Shown here: piece by piece, positions 12,629 through 19,587 of the stretch
Layout of the letters: every line of letters begins with the position of its first letter
How positions within the stretch are numbered: position 1 is the first letter of the stretch
Assembly (NCBI GenBank): GCA_949025205.1
Contig: CARMXJ010000019.1
Location: 1-25,871 of the forward strand
Direction of reading: 5' to 3'
DNA: 25,871 nt
DNA from: an uncultured Bacilli bacterium
GTDB lineage: Bacteria; Bacillota_I; Bacilli_A; RF39; UBA660
Made by a program: the position numbers and the translations under genes
Notes under the pieces: model-generated
What the model was told of the DNA's origin: nothing
Seen by the model: the letters and a program-made list of their open reading frames with translations, nothing else
Databases searched by the model: none

Positions 12629-12646
12629 ACTCCAAATTTTTGGAGT
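12629..12646 (+). terminator. Hairpin behind the integrase gene (flanking side of the junction)
   Basis: ACTCCA (12629-12634) pairs with TGGAGT (12641-12646); the A/T-rich interior may extend the stem. Only a poor T-run follows (TTATATAAAATTTT). After excision it would sit directly behind tRNA-Trp. Confidence 0.45.
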
Positions 12647-12674
12647 TTATATAAAATTTTAAGGAGCTAATGAT

Positions 12675-12884
12675 ATGACAAAAGTTGGAAAAGAGAAAGT
12701 TAAATGTATAAAATGTGGGGCTGAAAGTGAGCAACTCATTGTTTATAGTGTAAATTTCTCATTAGGTACAAAAGAACATAATGAGGCATTAATGAAAAAT
12801 CAACAAAAGTGTCCAAATTGTGGATATGAAGCAATGGATATTTCAAAAGATCTTTCTAAAGAAGAAAAAAATAAAGAAGGTTAG
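12675..12884 (+). CDS. Small zinc-ribbon protein
   Basis: A 69-residue protein with two CxxC knuckles (CIKCG at residues 10-14 and CPNCG near 46-50) separated by a stretch containing SEQLIVYSVNFSLG, and a charged tail. It probably binds one zinc ion. No enzymatic domain is present and the function is unknown. AAGGAG eight bases before the ATG is a strong ribosome binding site. The gene is enclosed by the second and third copies of the attachment core (12613 and 12919), so it may be cargo of an accreted segment or a host gene next to tRNA-Trp. Confidence 0.7.
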   Translation: MTKVGKEKVKCIKCGAESEQLIVYSVNFSLGTKEHNEALMKNQQKCPNCGYEAMDISKDLSKEEKNKEG

Positions 12885-12918
12885 TAAAAATAAAAGTTGG
12901 AAAGCCTTCTTTATCTCG

Positions 12919-12929
12919 TGCCATGTGAA
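12919..12929 (+). repeat. Third copy of the attachment core
   Basis: TGCCATGTGAA again; copies 2 and 3 share TGCCATGTGAAT over 12 bases. It lies 306 bases after copy 2 and is followed by a terminator that would suit tRNA-Trp, so this may be the original chromosomal junction. Confidence 0.55.
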
Positions 12930-12960
12930 TGAATTGAACGCTTGTGTTCATTAAAATATG

Positions 12961-12988
12961 CCTTGATACAAAAGTATTAAGGTTTTTT
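12961..12988 (+). terminator. Intrinsic terminator, possibly the original tRNA-Trp terminator
   Basis: CCTTGATAC (12961-12969) and GTATTAAGG (12974-12982) form a 9-bp stem with one G-T pair and an AAAA loop, followed by six T residues. If DNA between copy 1 and copy 3 of the attachment core were removed, it would lie about 30 bases behind tRNA-Trp. Confidence 0.8.
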
Positions 12989-12998
12989 CTATTATAAA

Positions 12999-13028
12999 TT
13001 GATAATTTTTTATTAGATTTATGATAAT
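12999..13028 (+). promoter_or_regulatory. Promoter of the PPC-domain gene
   Basis: TTGATA (12999-13004), an 18-base spacer and GATAAT (13023-13028). The ATG is at 13054 with AAAGGTAGGTG in between. Confidence 0.6.
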
Positions 13029-13053
13029 ATTTATTAAAGGTAGGTGCTAATTT

Positions 13054-13443
13054 ATGTATAATGCTTTTCGTTTGAAAAAAGGAATGGATTTGAAAAAGGA
13101 AATAGAAGATTATGTAATAAAAAATAAGATTTCTGGAGTTGTTTTATGTTGTGTTGGAAGTTTGTCTAAACTGACTATACGATTAGCGGATGGTAAAAGT
13201 ATTTTTGAAAAAGATGGAGAATTTGAGATTGTTAGTTTTACAGGAACTTTATCAGAGGATGGCGTTCATATCCACATTAGTGTTGCAGATGAATTTGGTA
13301 ACACGATTGGAGGACATTTAAAAAACGGCTGTATTATAAATACAACTGCTGAGATTTGTTTATTCATTTTAACAGATATAAAATTTAAAAGAGAATTTGA
13401 TGAAGAAACAGGTTATGATGAATTAGTAGTCAAAAAGAATTAG
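13054..13443 (+). CDS. PPC/DUF296 domain protein
   Basis: A 129-residue protein consisting of one PPC (DUF296) domain. It has FRLKKGMDLKKEIEDYV, the glycine/serine loop VGSLSKLTIRLADG, TGTLSEDGVHIHISVADEFGNTIGGHL and the closing strand ICLFIL. The HIH motif (His72, His74) with His88 (GGHL) is the typical metal-binding-like site of bacterial PPC proteins, which form trimers. In plants the domain is linked to AT-hooks. Bacterial free-standing versions are of uncertain function, although often annotated as DNA-binding. It has its own promoter. Its stop overlaps by four bases the tail of the minus-strand gene at 13440, so the two genes converge without an intergenic terminator. Confidence 0.85.
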   Translation: MYNAFRLKKGMDLKKEIEDYVIKNKISGVVLCCVGSLSKLTIRLADGKSIFEKDGEFEIVSFTGTLSEDGVHIHISVADEFGNTIGGHLKNGCIINTTAEICLFILTDIKFKREFDEETGYDELVVKKN

Positions 13444-15317
13444 ATAAAATTTCTTTTTCGTTTTCTTAATAATACTTTAGATTTATTAAAGTATTTTTTT
13501 ACTGTTTTGTCTTGTTTTAAAATTTTTTCATAATTTTGATAAAGATTTTCTTCTATTTTATTTAAGTTATTTAAAAATTCAATATCTTCTTTTAATTGCG
13601 GATATTTTGATAAAGTGGCATTTTTTAATTCATTAAAAGATGCTATGTTTTTTTCTGTAATAGAAATGGATTCTGTTAAAGCATCACTACCTCTTTGAAT
13701 AGCTGATAAGTCGATTGTTTCTAATGGATCTTGTGATCCTATTAAAATGTTTTTAATGAATCCAAAACTACGAAAAATAAATAATCCTCCTATCAATCTA
13801 CGAAAATGTTTATTTTTTATAAAAGGAAAACTTAAAAATAAAGGTATTTCTAATCTTCTTACTGTTTTTCTAAAGGATTCCTTTATTAAAATTTGTTCAA
13901 TGTTTTCAAGTTCTAGTTTCGATTTTTGTTCAACATTTTGAAACAATAATTCTTTTCTTTTTAATTCTTCTTCATCTGTAAATTTATTTAATTCTTGATT
14001 AATTAGATTTATTTCTTCTAAAGGAATTATTTCTTCTAAAGAAAGGCGTACTTCTTCTAAATCTTTTTCTTTATGGAATGCTATTTGTTTTTTCGTGGTT
14101 TTTAATTTATCTAATTCTTTTGTAATTTTTATTTTTTGTTCATTTGTTAATGGGTTATGTAGTAAGTTTTCTAGTTTTGCTATTTTTTCTTCTAATAATC
14201 TTTCTATTACTTCGTATTCTTTGTCTATAAAATCTTCTTTTTGATACTCTTTTGTTGCTTTTTCTATCACTTTGTTATTTTCTAGTTCTAGTTTCGTAAT
14301 ATCAATTTGTATGTTTCGTAGTTTTTCTTTTTTTTCTTCTTCCTTTTCGATTTTTTTCTTTTTTTCTTCGTTTACAATTTCAACCTCTTTTTCAACTTTA
14401 GGAGGTATTTCCTGTTCTTGCTTTTTTTCCATAGCCTGTTTTATTTCAGGAATAGTTATTAGAATTTCTTCGGTATCTAATTCTTCCTTCTTTTTTTCTA
14501 TTTCTATATTATTTAAATATTCTTCTAATCTTACTTTTTCTATATTTTCGGTATTTTGTTTCGTTTCTATATCTTTTTTTTCTTTTATTATTTCCATTTC
14601 TACTAATAATGGATCTAAGATTTCGGTTTGTTTTTTTTCTATTTCTAAAGGTTGTTCTACTACAGGATTTTGTTTTATCGATTCTTCTTTTTTTTCTTCA
14701 GAATCATTATTTAAATTTATTACTTCACTTTTTGTTTCAGATGGTATAAACGCGATTATTTTTTTTTCCGTTATTTCGTTTTTAAAAAATCTGTTTTCTT
14801 TTGTTTCGTAAAGATTTGGATTTTCTACTAATGCTTCAAAATGGTAACCTTTTTTTTCTATATCTTTTTTTAATTGTTCTTTTAAAACTTTTTCTAATTC
14901 TTCTTTTTTTTCAATTTTATTTTCTGTAATTTTTTCTTCCATTTTTACGATAATTGTTTTAGTTGTATATTCTTCCAGTTTCTTCTTTTTTTCTTTTGGC
15001 AAATCTTTTATTTTTAATTTAAATGTTTTTTCAATTAACTTGTAAAATTCTATTTCTATTGTTTCTCTATTTATTAAGGGGGCTTTTTCTTTGTGAACAA
15101 ATTCTTTAAATAACTCTCGTTGTGAATTTGCCTCTTCATCGCTTTCTTGGGTATTTTTAAGGAAGGTTTCTTTTTTCTTTTCTAAATTTTCTTGATATTG
15201 CTGATTATTTTTTGTATTTGTTTTTTTCTTTTTTGTTTCTTTATTAAAGAATATGTTTAATAAGAATAAAAATATTTTTTTTACGGTTACTATCATTTTT
15301 ATTAAAATTTTTTTCAT
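13440..15317 (-). CDS. Very Lys/Glu-rich coiled-coil protein with terminal hydrophobic segments
   Basis: A 625-residue protein with no recognisable catalytic domain. The N-terminus has a basic-hydrophobic stretch (KKILIKMIVTVKKIFLFLL) that could be a membrane anchor. Residues of about 30-470 are dominated by Lys and Glu, with many isoleucines spaced as in long coiled coils and short KEEKKKK-like runs. A second hydrophobic region occurs near the C-terminus (LFLSFPFIKN, then GGLFIFRSFGFIKNILIG), followed by more helices and a basic tail (LLRKRKRNFI). It is probably a membrane-associated structural or cytoskeletal filament-like protein; this is inferred from composition. I chose ATG 15317 over GTG 15326, with AAGTGA as a weak ribosome binding site. 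The extreme A-richness of the coding strand produces long open antisense frames that are not genes. Confidence 0.75.
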   Translation of the reverse strand: MKKILIKMIVTVKKIFLFLLNIFFNKETKKKKTNTKNNQQYQENLEKKKETFLKNTQESDEEANSQRELFKEFVHKEKAPLINRETIEIEFYKLIEKTFKLKIKDLPKEKKKKLEEYTTKTIIVKMEEKITENKIEKKEELEKVLKEQLKKDIEKKGYHFEALVENPNLYETKENRFFKNEITEKKIIAFIPSETKSEVINLNNDSEEKKEESIKQNPVVEQPLEIEKKQTEILDPLLVEMEIIKEKKDIETKQNTENIEKVRLEEYLNNIEIEKKKEELDTEEILITIPEIKQAMEKKQEQEIPPKVEKEVEIVNEEKKKKIEKEEEKKEKLRNIQIDITKLELENNKVIEKATKEYQKEDFIDKEYEVIERLLEEKIAKLENLLHNPLTNEQKIKITKELDKLKTTKKQIAFHKEKDLEEVRLSLEEIIPLEEINLINQELNKFTDEEELKRKELLFQNVEQKSKLELENIEQILIKESFRKTVRRLEIPLFLSFPFIKNKHFRRLIGGLFIFRSFGFIKNILIGSQDPLETIDLSAIQRGSDALTESISITEKNIASFNELKNATLSKYPQLKEDIEFLNNLNKIEENLYQNYEKILKQDKTVKKYFNKSKVLLRKRKRNFI

Positions 15318-15411
15318 ATGTATCACTTAGGTATTATTTTATCATATTCTGTTTTTGTATTGCATTAAAAATAGCTTCTTACAAAATTGTAAGTTTTCTT
15401 TTTCTAAACCG

Positions 15412-15420
15412 TGTTATAAT
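15412..15420 (+). promoter_or_regulatory. Extended -10 promoter of the phospholipid operon
   Basis: TGT-TATAAT (extended -10 at 15412-15420) with no clear -35 box. It is preceded by a CTTACA/TGTAAG hairpin with a T-run (15378-15405). The leader to the first start codon is about 70 bases. Confidence 0.55.
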
Positions 15421-15496
15421 AATTAGGAGATAGAGTTTAAAAGAGTCATTTATATGTCACTTTCTGTATGTATATTTATTGTTAAGGAGAATGGTT

Positions 15497-16159
15497 ATGA
15501 AAAAATTGAAATCGATTATTCCAAAGTATGCTTATATTCCTTTATTAGTTGCTGTTCTTCTTAATACACTTGTTTATAATGGGTCTAAACTAATTACAAA
15601 TCCTTTGTTTCATTATGATTTTTCAACTCTTATTGATTCTTTTATTCCATTTTGTTCTATTTTTATTCTTGTTTACATTCTAGCTTATGTGCAATGGATT
15701 GTTGGTTATATTGTGATATCTCGTGAAGATAAAGAAACTTGTTATTATTATATGAGTGCTGAAGGGATTGCTAAACTTTTTTGTTTGTTTTTCTTCTTTA
15801 TTATTCCAACTACCATTGTTAGACCAGATATTTTAGGAAATGGTATTTTGGATACTCTTACTAAATTTATTTATAGTATGGATGAACCGGTTAATTTGTT
15901 TCCTTCTATTCATTGTTTAGAAAGTTGGATGTGTTTTCGAGGGTCTATGCATTTAAAAAGTGTTTCTAAAACTTATAAGTGGGTCATGTTTGTGTTCTCT
16001 ATTTTAGTATGCTTATCCACTGTATTTGTAAAACAACATGTTTTTGTAGATATTATAGGAGGAATTTTGGTAGTAGAGTTAGGACTTTATTTAGCAAAGA
16101 AGTGGAACGCAAAAGCTTTGTTTGAAAAAATAAATGCAAAAGTAATAAAAAATAGTTGA
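15497..16159 (+). CDS. PAP2-superfamily membrane protein
   Basis: A 220-residue protein with about six membrane helices. PAP2 marks are RP at 109-110, FPSIHC (Pro136, Ser137, His139) and VKQHVFVDIIGG (His181 as nucleophile, Asp185). The Arg usually found in the SRxxxxxH motif is Thr here. The family removes or transfers phosphate on lipid phosphates, or acts as phosphatidyl or inositol-phosphoryl transferases. I chose ATG 15497, seven bases after AAGGAG; starts further upstream overlap that site. It is first in an operon with a UPF0104 protein (nine-base gap), a CDP-alcohol phosphatidyltransferase and a phosphatidylserine decarboxylase, so a role in phospholipid or lipid-carrier recycling is likely. 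The exact substrate cannot be read from sequence. Confidence 0.8.
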   Translation: MKKLKSIIPKYAYIPLLVAVLLNTLVYNGSKLITNPLFHYDFSTLIDSFIPFCSIFILVYILAYVQWIVGYIVISREDKETCYYYMSAEGIAKLFCLFFFFIIPTTIVRPDILGNGILDTLTKFIYSMDEPVNLFPSIHCLESWMCFRGSMHLKSVSKTYKWVMFVFSILVCLSTVFVKQHVFVDIIGGILVVELGLYLAKKWNAKALFEKINAKVIKNS

Positions 16160-16168
16160 GGTTTTGAG

Positions 16169-17239
16169 ATGTTAGAAGTAGATAAAGATTTAGAAAATGG
16201 TGTAAAAAATAAGAAAAAACAATATATTTGGATGGTTTTGTTTTTGTGTATTGCTATAGGAAGTATTTTTGCTATTATAGCTTTTAACAAAAGTTTTTCT
16301 TGGCAAACTTTTGGAAAGTATTTAAAAGAAGCTAATTTAGGATATTTGGTTTTGGCAATTTTATCAGTAATTCTCTTTATTTTTAGTGAAGGATGGAGTA
16401 TTTCATGTATTGTTAAATCATTTGGTTATAAGCAAAAAAAGAGTAGTGGCTTTTTCTATTCTGCTGCGGATATTTATTTTTCAGCGATAACGCCCTCAGC
16501 ATCTGGAGGACAGCCTGCTACTGCTTATTTTATGTATAAGGATGGAATATCTGGTTCTGTTATTACGGTTTCTTTGCTATATACGCTTCTTATGTATTCT
16601 TTGTCTATTATCTTTATTGGGCTATGTACTTTTGTTTTTTTTCCAGCTTTATTTTTTCAATTTGATTTTTTAGCAAAGCTTTTTATTGGAATTGGATTCT
16701 TGGTTCAAATTGGTCTTGTGTTTCTTTTCTATTGTTTTCTGTATAGGAAAGAGCTTTTAAATAAAGTATGTTCTTGGGGATTAATTGTTCTTTGTCGTTT
16801 TCGTCTTTTAAAAAATAAGGATGATAAAATGAAAAAACTAAGCGATATGATGAAAAAGTATCAAGAGTCTGCTGAACTTATAAGAGGGAAGAAAAAAGTT
16901 TTAGGTAAAGTCTTTTTGTTTAATTTATTCCAGAGAATTTGCCAGATTAGCGTTATTGTTTTTGTTTTCTTGGCAGTCGGTGGAAGTATAAGAAATGCAC
17001 TATCCATTTGGGGACTAGAGTCTTTGGTTATTATGGGTGCCTATGCAGCGCCGATTCCGGGAGCTATGGGTGTAACGGATTATTTAATGTTAAATGGTTT
17101 TAAAAAGATTATGGCCGCGGAAAGTGCAGTTAACTTGGAACTATTAAGTCGTGGTATATCGTTTTATTGTTGTATTTTCTTGTGTGGACTTGCCGTATTT
17201 ATAAAATATTATTTGATTAAAAGGAGTAGTAAAAAATGA
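16169..17239 (+). CDS. UPF0104/LPG-synthase transmembrane-domain protein (flippase-like)
   Basis: A 356-residue membrane protein with about eight hydrophobic helices. It matches the UPF0104/LPG_synthase_TM pattern: VLAILSVILFIFSEGWSI, the conserved ITPSASGGQPATAYFMYKDG loop, LFNLFQRICQISVIVFVF, and APIPGAMGVTDYLML. This is the membrane half of MprF, which flips lysyl-phosphatidylglycerol, and of AglD-type proteins. No aminoacyl-transferase domain is present. Placed before the phosphatidylserine synthase and decarboxylase genes, it may translocate one of the lipids made here, but that is inference. Its stop overlaps the next start by four bases (ATGA), giving tight translational coupling. Confidence 0.85.
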   Translation: MLEVDKDLENGVKNKKKQYIWMVLFLCIAIGSIFAIIAFNKSFSWQTFGKYLKEANLGYLVLAILSVILFIFSEGWSISCIVKSFGYKQKKSSGFFYSAADIYFSAITPSASGGQPATAYFMYKDGISGSVITVSLLYTLLMYSLSIIFIGLCTFVFFPALFFQFDFLAKLFIGIGFLVQIGLVFLFYCFLYRKELLNKVCSWGLIVLCRFRLLKNKDDKMKKLSDMMKKYQESAELIRGKKKVLGKVFLFNLFQRICQISVIVFVFLAVGGSIRNALSIWGLESLVIMGAYAAPIPGAMGVTDYLMLNGFKKIMAAESAVNLELLSRGISFYCCIFLCGLAVFIKYYLIKRSSKK

Positions 17240-17895
17240 TTGGAGTTTTTGATTATACAGTAATTCTTACTTATTTATCTTTGTTATCTGCCAGTATTGG
17301 AATAGGTTTTTCTCTTATGGGTTCAGGCGGTGTATGCCCTTATTATGGAATCTTTTGTTTGTTTATATGTGGCCTATTGGATGGCTTTGACGGCAAAGTG
17401 GCTTCATTAAAAATAAACCGTAGTTCTTTTGAAAAAAAGTTTGGAATTCAAATTGATTCCTTGTCTGATTTGGTGGCTTTTGGGATATTGCCAGCTTGTA
17501 TTGGGGTTTCTATAATTCAGAATTCTTCTGTTTTATTTGTTATTAAAGTAGTTTTATATATAATTTTATTTTTCTATGTTTTAGCTGCTCTTATTCGTCT
17601 TGCTTATTATAATGTTACTGAAGAAGAGCGTCAGAGTAAAAAAAGTGATACGGAAAAATGGTATACAGGGCTTCCTGTTACATCTTCTACTTTAATTTTG
17701 CCTGGTGTTTTATTGTTACAATATATTATTCCTTTCGATATTATGTTGCTTTATTTTTTAGTTATTTTGGGAATGTCTTTTGCATTTTTATCAAAATTTA
17801 AAATTAAAGCATTAACAATGAAAAAGAAATTTAGTCTTGTGTTTTTAGGGGCAATCGAGTTTTTCTTGTTAGTATTTATTTTATTTAATGGATAG
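17236..17895 (+). CDS. pssA: CDP-alcohol phosphatidyltransferase (probable CDP-diacylglycerol-serine O-phosphatidyltransferase)
   Basis: A 219-residue integral membrane enzyme with about six helices. The family motif spans 49-78: LLDGFDGKVAS (Asp49, Asp52, Gly53, Ala56), then FGIQIDSLSD (Gly70, Asp74, Asp78). The usual Arg after Ala is Ser57, and there is a short Lys-rich insertion (KINRSSFEKK) before the second glycine. Similar insertions occur in a clostridial subgroup as I recall it. It would join CDP-diacylglycerol and serine to make phosphatidylserine. This substrate is inferred from the phosphatidylserine decarboxylase gene that follows at a 15-base gap. Whether Ser57 lowers activity is unknown. 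Confidence 0.82.
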   Translation: MIGVFDYTVILTYLSLLSASIGIGFSLMGSGGVCPYYGIFCLFICGLLDGFDGKVASLKINRSSFEKKFGIQIDSLSDLVAFGILPACIGVSIIQNSSVLFVIKVVLYIILFFYVLAALIRLAYYNVTEEERQSKKSDTEKWYTGLPVTSSTLILPGVLLLQYIIPFDIMLLYFLVILGMSFAFLSKFKIKALTMKKKFSLVFLGAIEFFLLVFILFNG

Positions 17896-17910
17896 TCATG
17901 AGGTAGTATT

Positions 17911-18747
17911 ATGAAAAACAAACAAAAAGAAAGTTTGGGCATTCGTTTTTTATATCATACGTTTTTAGGAAGACTTCTTTTAAAAGTTTTAAGTTGTTCT
18001 TTTCTTTCGCGTTTAATTGGACTGTTTTTAAGTTCGCGTTTTTCTAAGTTTTTGATTAAACCTTTTTCTAAAAAGAATCATATTGTTTGGGATGAGTATT
18101 ATTGTGATGATTTAAAAAGTTTTAATGATTTTTTTGCTAGAAAAGTACGTGAAGAGGCTCGACCTATTGATAAAAATAAGAAACATTTAATATCTCCTTC
18201 GGATGGATTTATAAGTGTTTATCCTATTAAGAAAGGTTTGGTTTTGCCAGTAAAGCAAAGTCAGTATTCTGTTTCTTCTCTGTTAAAGAATGAAAAACTT
18301 ACTTTGGAATATGAAAATGGAACGTGTGTTGTTATAAGATTGTGTGTATTTAACTATCATCGTTATTGTTATCTTGATAATGGGAAAAAAGGAAAAAATG
18401 TATTTATACCTGGAAAACTTCATACGGTAAGACCTATAGCGTTAGAAAAGTATCCGGTTTTTACAGAAAATGCTCGTTGCTACACCATTATGGAAACGGA
18501 AAACTTTAAAAAAATAACACAAGTAGAAGTAGGCGCGTTGCTAGTTGGTAAGATTCAAAATTATCATGAAGAATATTCTTTTTTTAGAGGGGAAGAAAAA
18601 GGAACTTTCTTATTTGGAGGAAGTACTATTATTTTGCTTTTACAAAAAGATGCAGTAGAAATTCCAGAAGAATATTTTGAAAGTACTAAAAGAGGGGAAG
18701 AAATTCCTATAAAAATGGGAGAAAAAATTGGAGAGGTACGTAAGTAA
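17911..18747 (+). CDS. psd: Phosphatidylserine decarboxylase proenzyme
   Basis: A 278-residue PSD of the short soluble or peripheral type. Conserved blocks are KSFNDFFARKVREEARPID, SPSDG (Asp98 of the charge relay), FNYHRYCY (His150), and the self-cleavage motif GGST at 236-239 (Ser238 becomes the pyruvoyl group), a variant of LGST. It converts phosphatidylserine to phosphatidylethanolamine at the membrane. The N-terminal 50 residues are hydrophobic and basic and fit membrane contact. Together with the upstream phosphatidyltransferase gene it completes a two-step phosphatidylethanolamine pathway. The ribosome binding site is GAGGT. Confidence 0.9.
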   Translation: MKNKQKESLGIRFLYHTFLGRLLLKVLSCSFLSRLIGLFLSSRFSKFLIKPFSKKNHIVWDEYYCDDLKSFNDFFARKVREEARPIDKNKKHLISPSDGFISVYPIKKGLVLPVKQSQYSVSSLLKNEKLTLEYENGTCVVIRLCVFNYHRYCYLDNGKKGKNVFIPGKLHTVRPIALEKYPVFTENARCYTIMETENFKKITQVEVGALLVGKIQNYHEEYSFFRGEEKGTFLFGGSTIILLLQKDAVEIPEEYFESTKRGEEIPIKMGEKIGEVRK

Positions 18748-18810
18748 CTTCTTTTCTTTTTGCATAAAATGATATGTCCTGGTTTAAACTAATAAAAAAG
18801 CGGTGGTATT

Positions 18811-19473
18811 ATGGATGGTATAAAAGAACAAAAAGTTTTTGCTAAAGGCTTATGTTTTAAAAAAATTTTTCTTTTTTTTGTCTTGGGAAGTTTGTTTGGT
18901 AGTTTTTATGAAGAGATTATCTTTTATTTTCAATATAAGGAGTGGACTTGTAGACATGATTTGCTATATGGACCATTTAGTACATTGTATGGATTAGGTA
19001 TGGTTTTGTTTTTGGTTATTCTGGGATGGAAAAATGAAAAAAGAGGAATTGTAAAAACGTTTTTGTATGCCTCTTTCATTGGAGGATTTTTCGAATATAT
19101 TGCTGGTTTTTTACTTGAATTTTTTCTTTCTATTAAATTTTGGGATTATACAGGTATGTTTTTAAATATACAAGGAAGAACTACAATTCCTTATATGCTA
19201 GCATGGGGATTTATGGGAACTCTTTTTTTAAAAGTGATTTATCCTTTCATTTCGAAATGGATAGAAAAAATTCCTTATAAAACCGGTCAAATTGTTTATT
19301 TTATTCTTCTTGTTTTTTTTGCTTTTGATATGTTTCTTTCTTATACTGTGTTTATAAGAATGATAGAAAGAAATAAGGGGAATGATCCAAAAACTTTTGT
19401 TGGAGAAATGTATGATAAATACTATGACAATGATTATATGTATGAAAAGTTTCCTATTTTAAAAGGAAAATAA
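18811..19473 (+). CDS. CmpB-like membrane protein (putative ABC-transporter type IV family)
   Basis: A 220-residue protein with five or six hydrophobic helices, matching the family annotated as putative ABC transporter permease CmpB (PF06541). It has LGSLFGSFYEEIIFYFQ, LLYGPFSTLYGLG, and FWDYTGMFLNIQGRTTIPYMLAWGFMG. No ATPase partner is adjacent. The transporter label is historical and the function is not established. It is 63 bases after the decarboxylase gene with its own ribosome binding site (GGTGG), so it may be the last gene of the phospholipid operon, which ends at the terminator at 19485. Confidence 0.75.
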   Translation: MDGIKEQKVFAKGLCFKKIFLFFVLGSLFGSFYEEIIFYFQYKEWTCRHDLLYGPFSTLYGLGMVLFLVILGWKNEKRGIVKTFLYASFIGGFFEYIAGFLLEFFLSIKFWDYTGMFLNIQGRTTIPYMLAWGFMGTLFLKVIYPFISKWIEKIPYKTGQIVYFILLVFFAFDMFLSYTVFIRMIERNKGNDPKTFVGEMYDKYYDNDYMYEKFPILKGK

Positions 19474-19484
19474 ACTATTTATGG

Positions 19485-19506
19485 CTCACCAATGGTGAGT
19501 TTTTTT
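19485..19506 (+). terminator. Intrinsic terminator after the phospholipid operon
   Basis: CTCACC-AAT-GGTGAG followed by seven T residues, 11 bases after the stop codon at 19473. Confidence 0.85.
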
Positions 19507-19587
19507 GTTGTTTAAAAAAAGTTTTAGAAATTTAAAGGAAAAAGCAAATTTACGTTGTACATATAAAGTGAAGGAGGAAAAGAAATT

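Noticed and set aside
14272..14811. 179-codon open frame on the plus strand
   Set aside because: It is antisense to the Lys/Glu-rich gene at 13440-15317. Its Ser/Phe-rich translation is what the complement of AAA/GAA codons gives, and it has no ribosome binding site.
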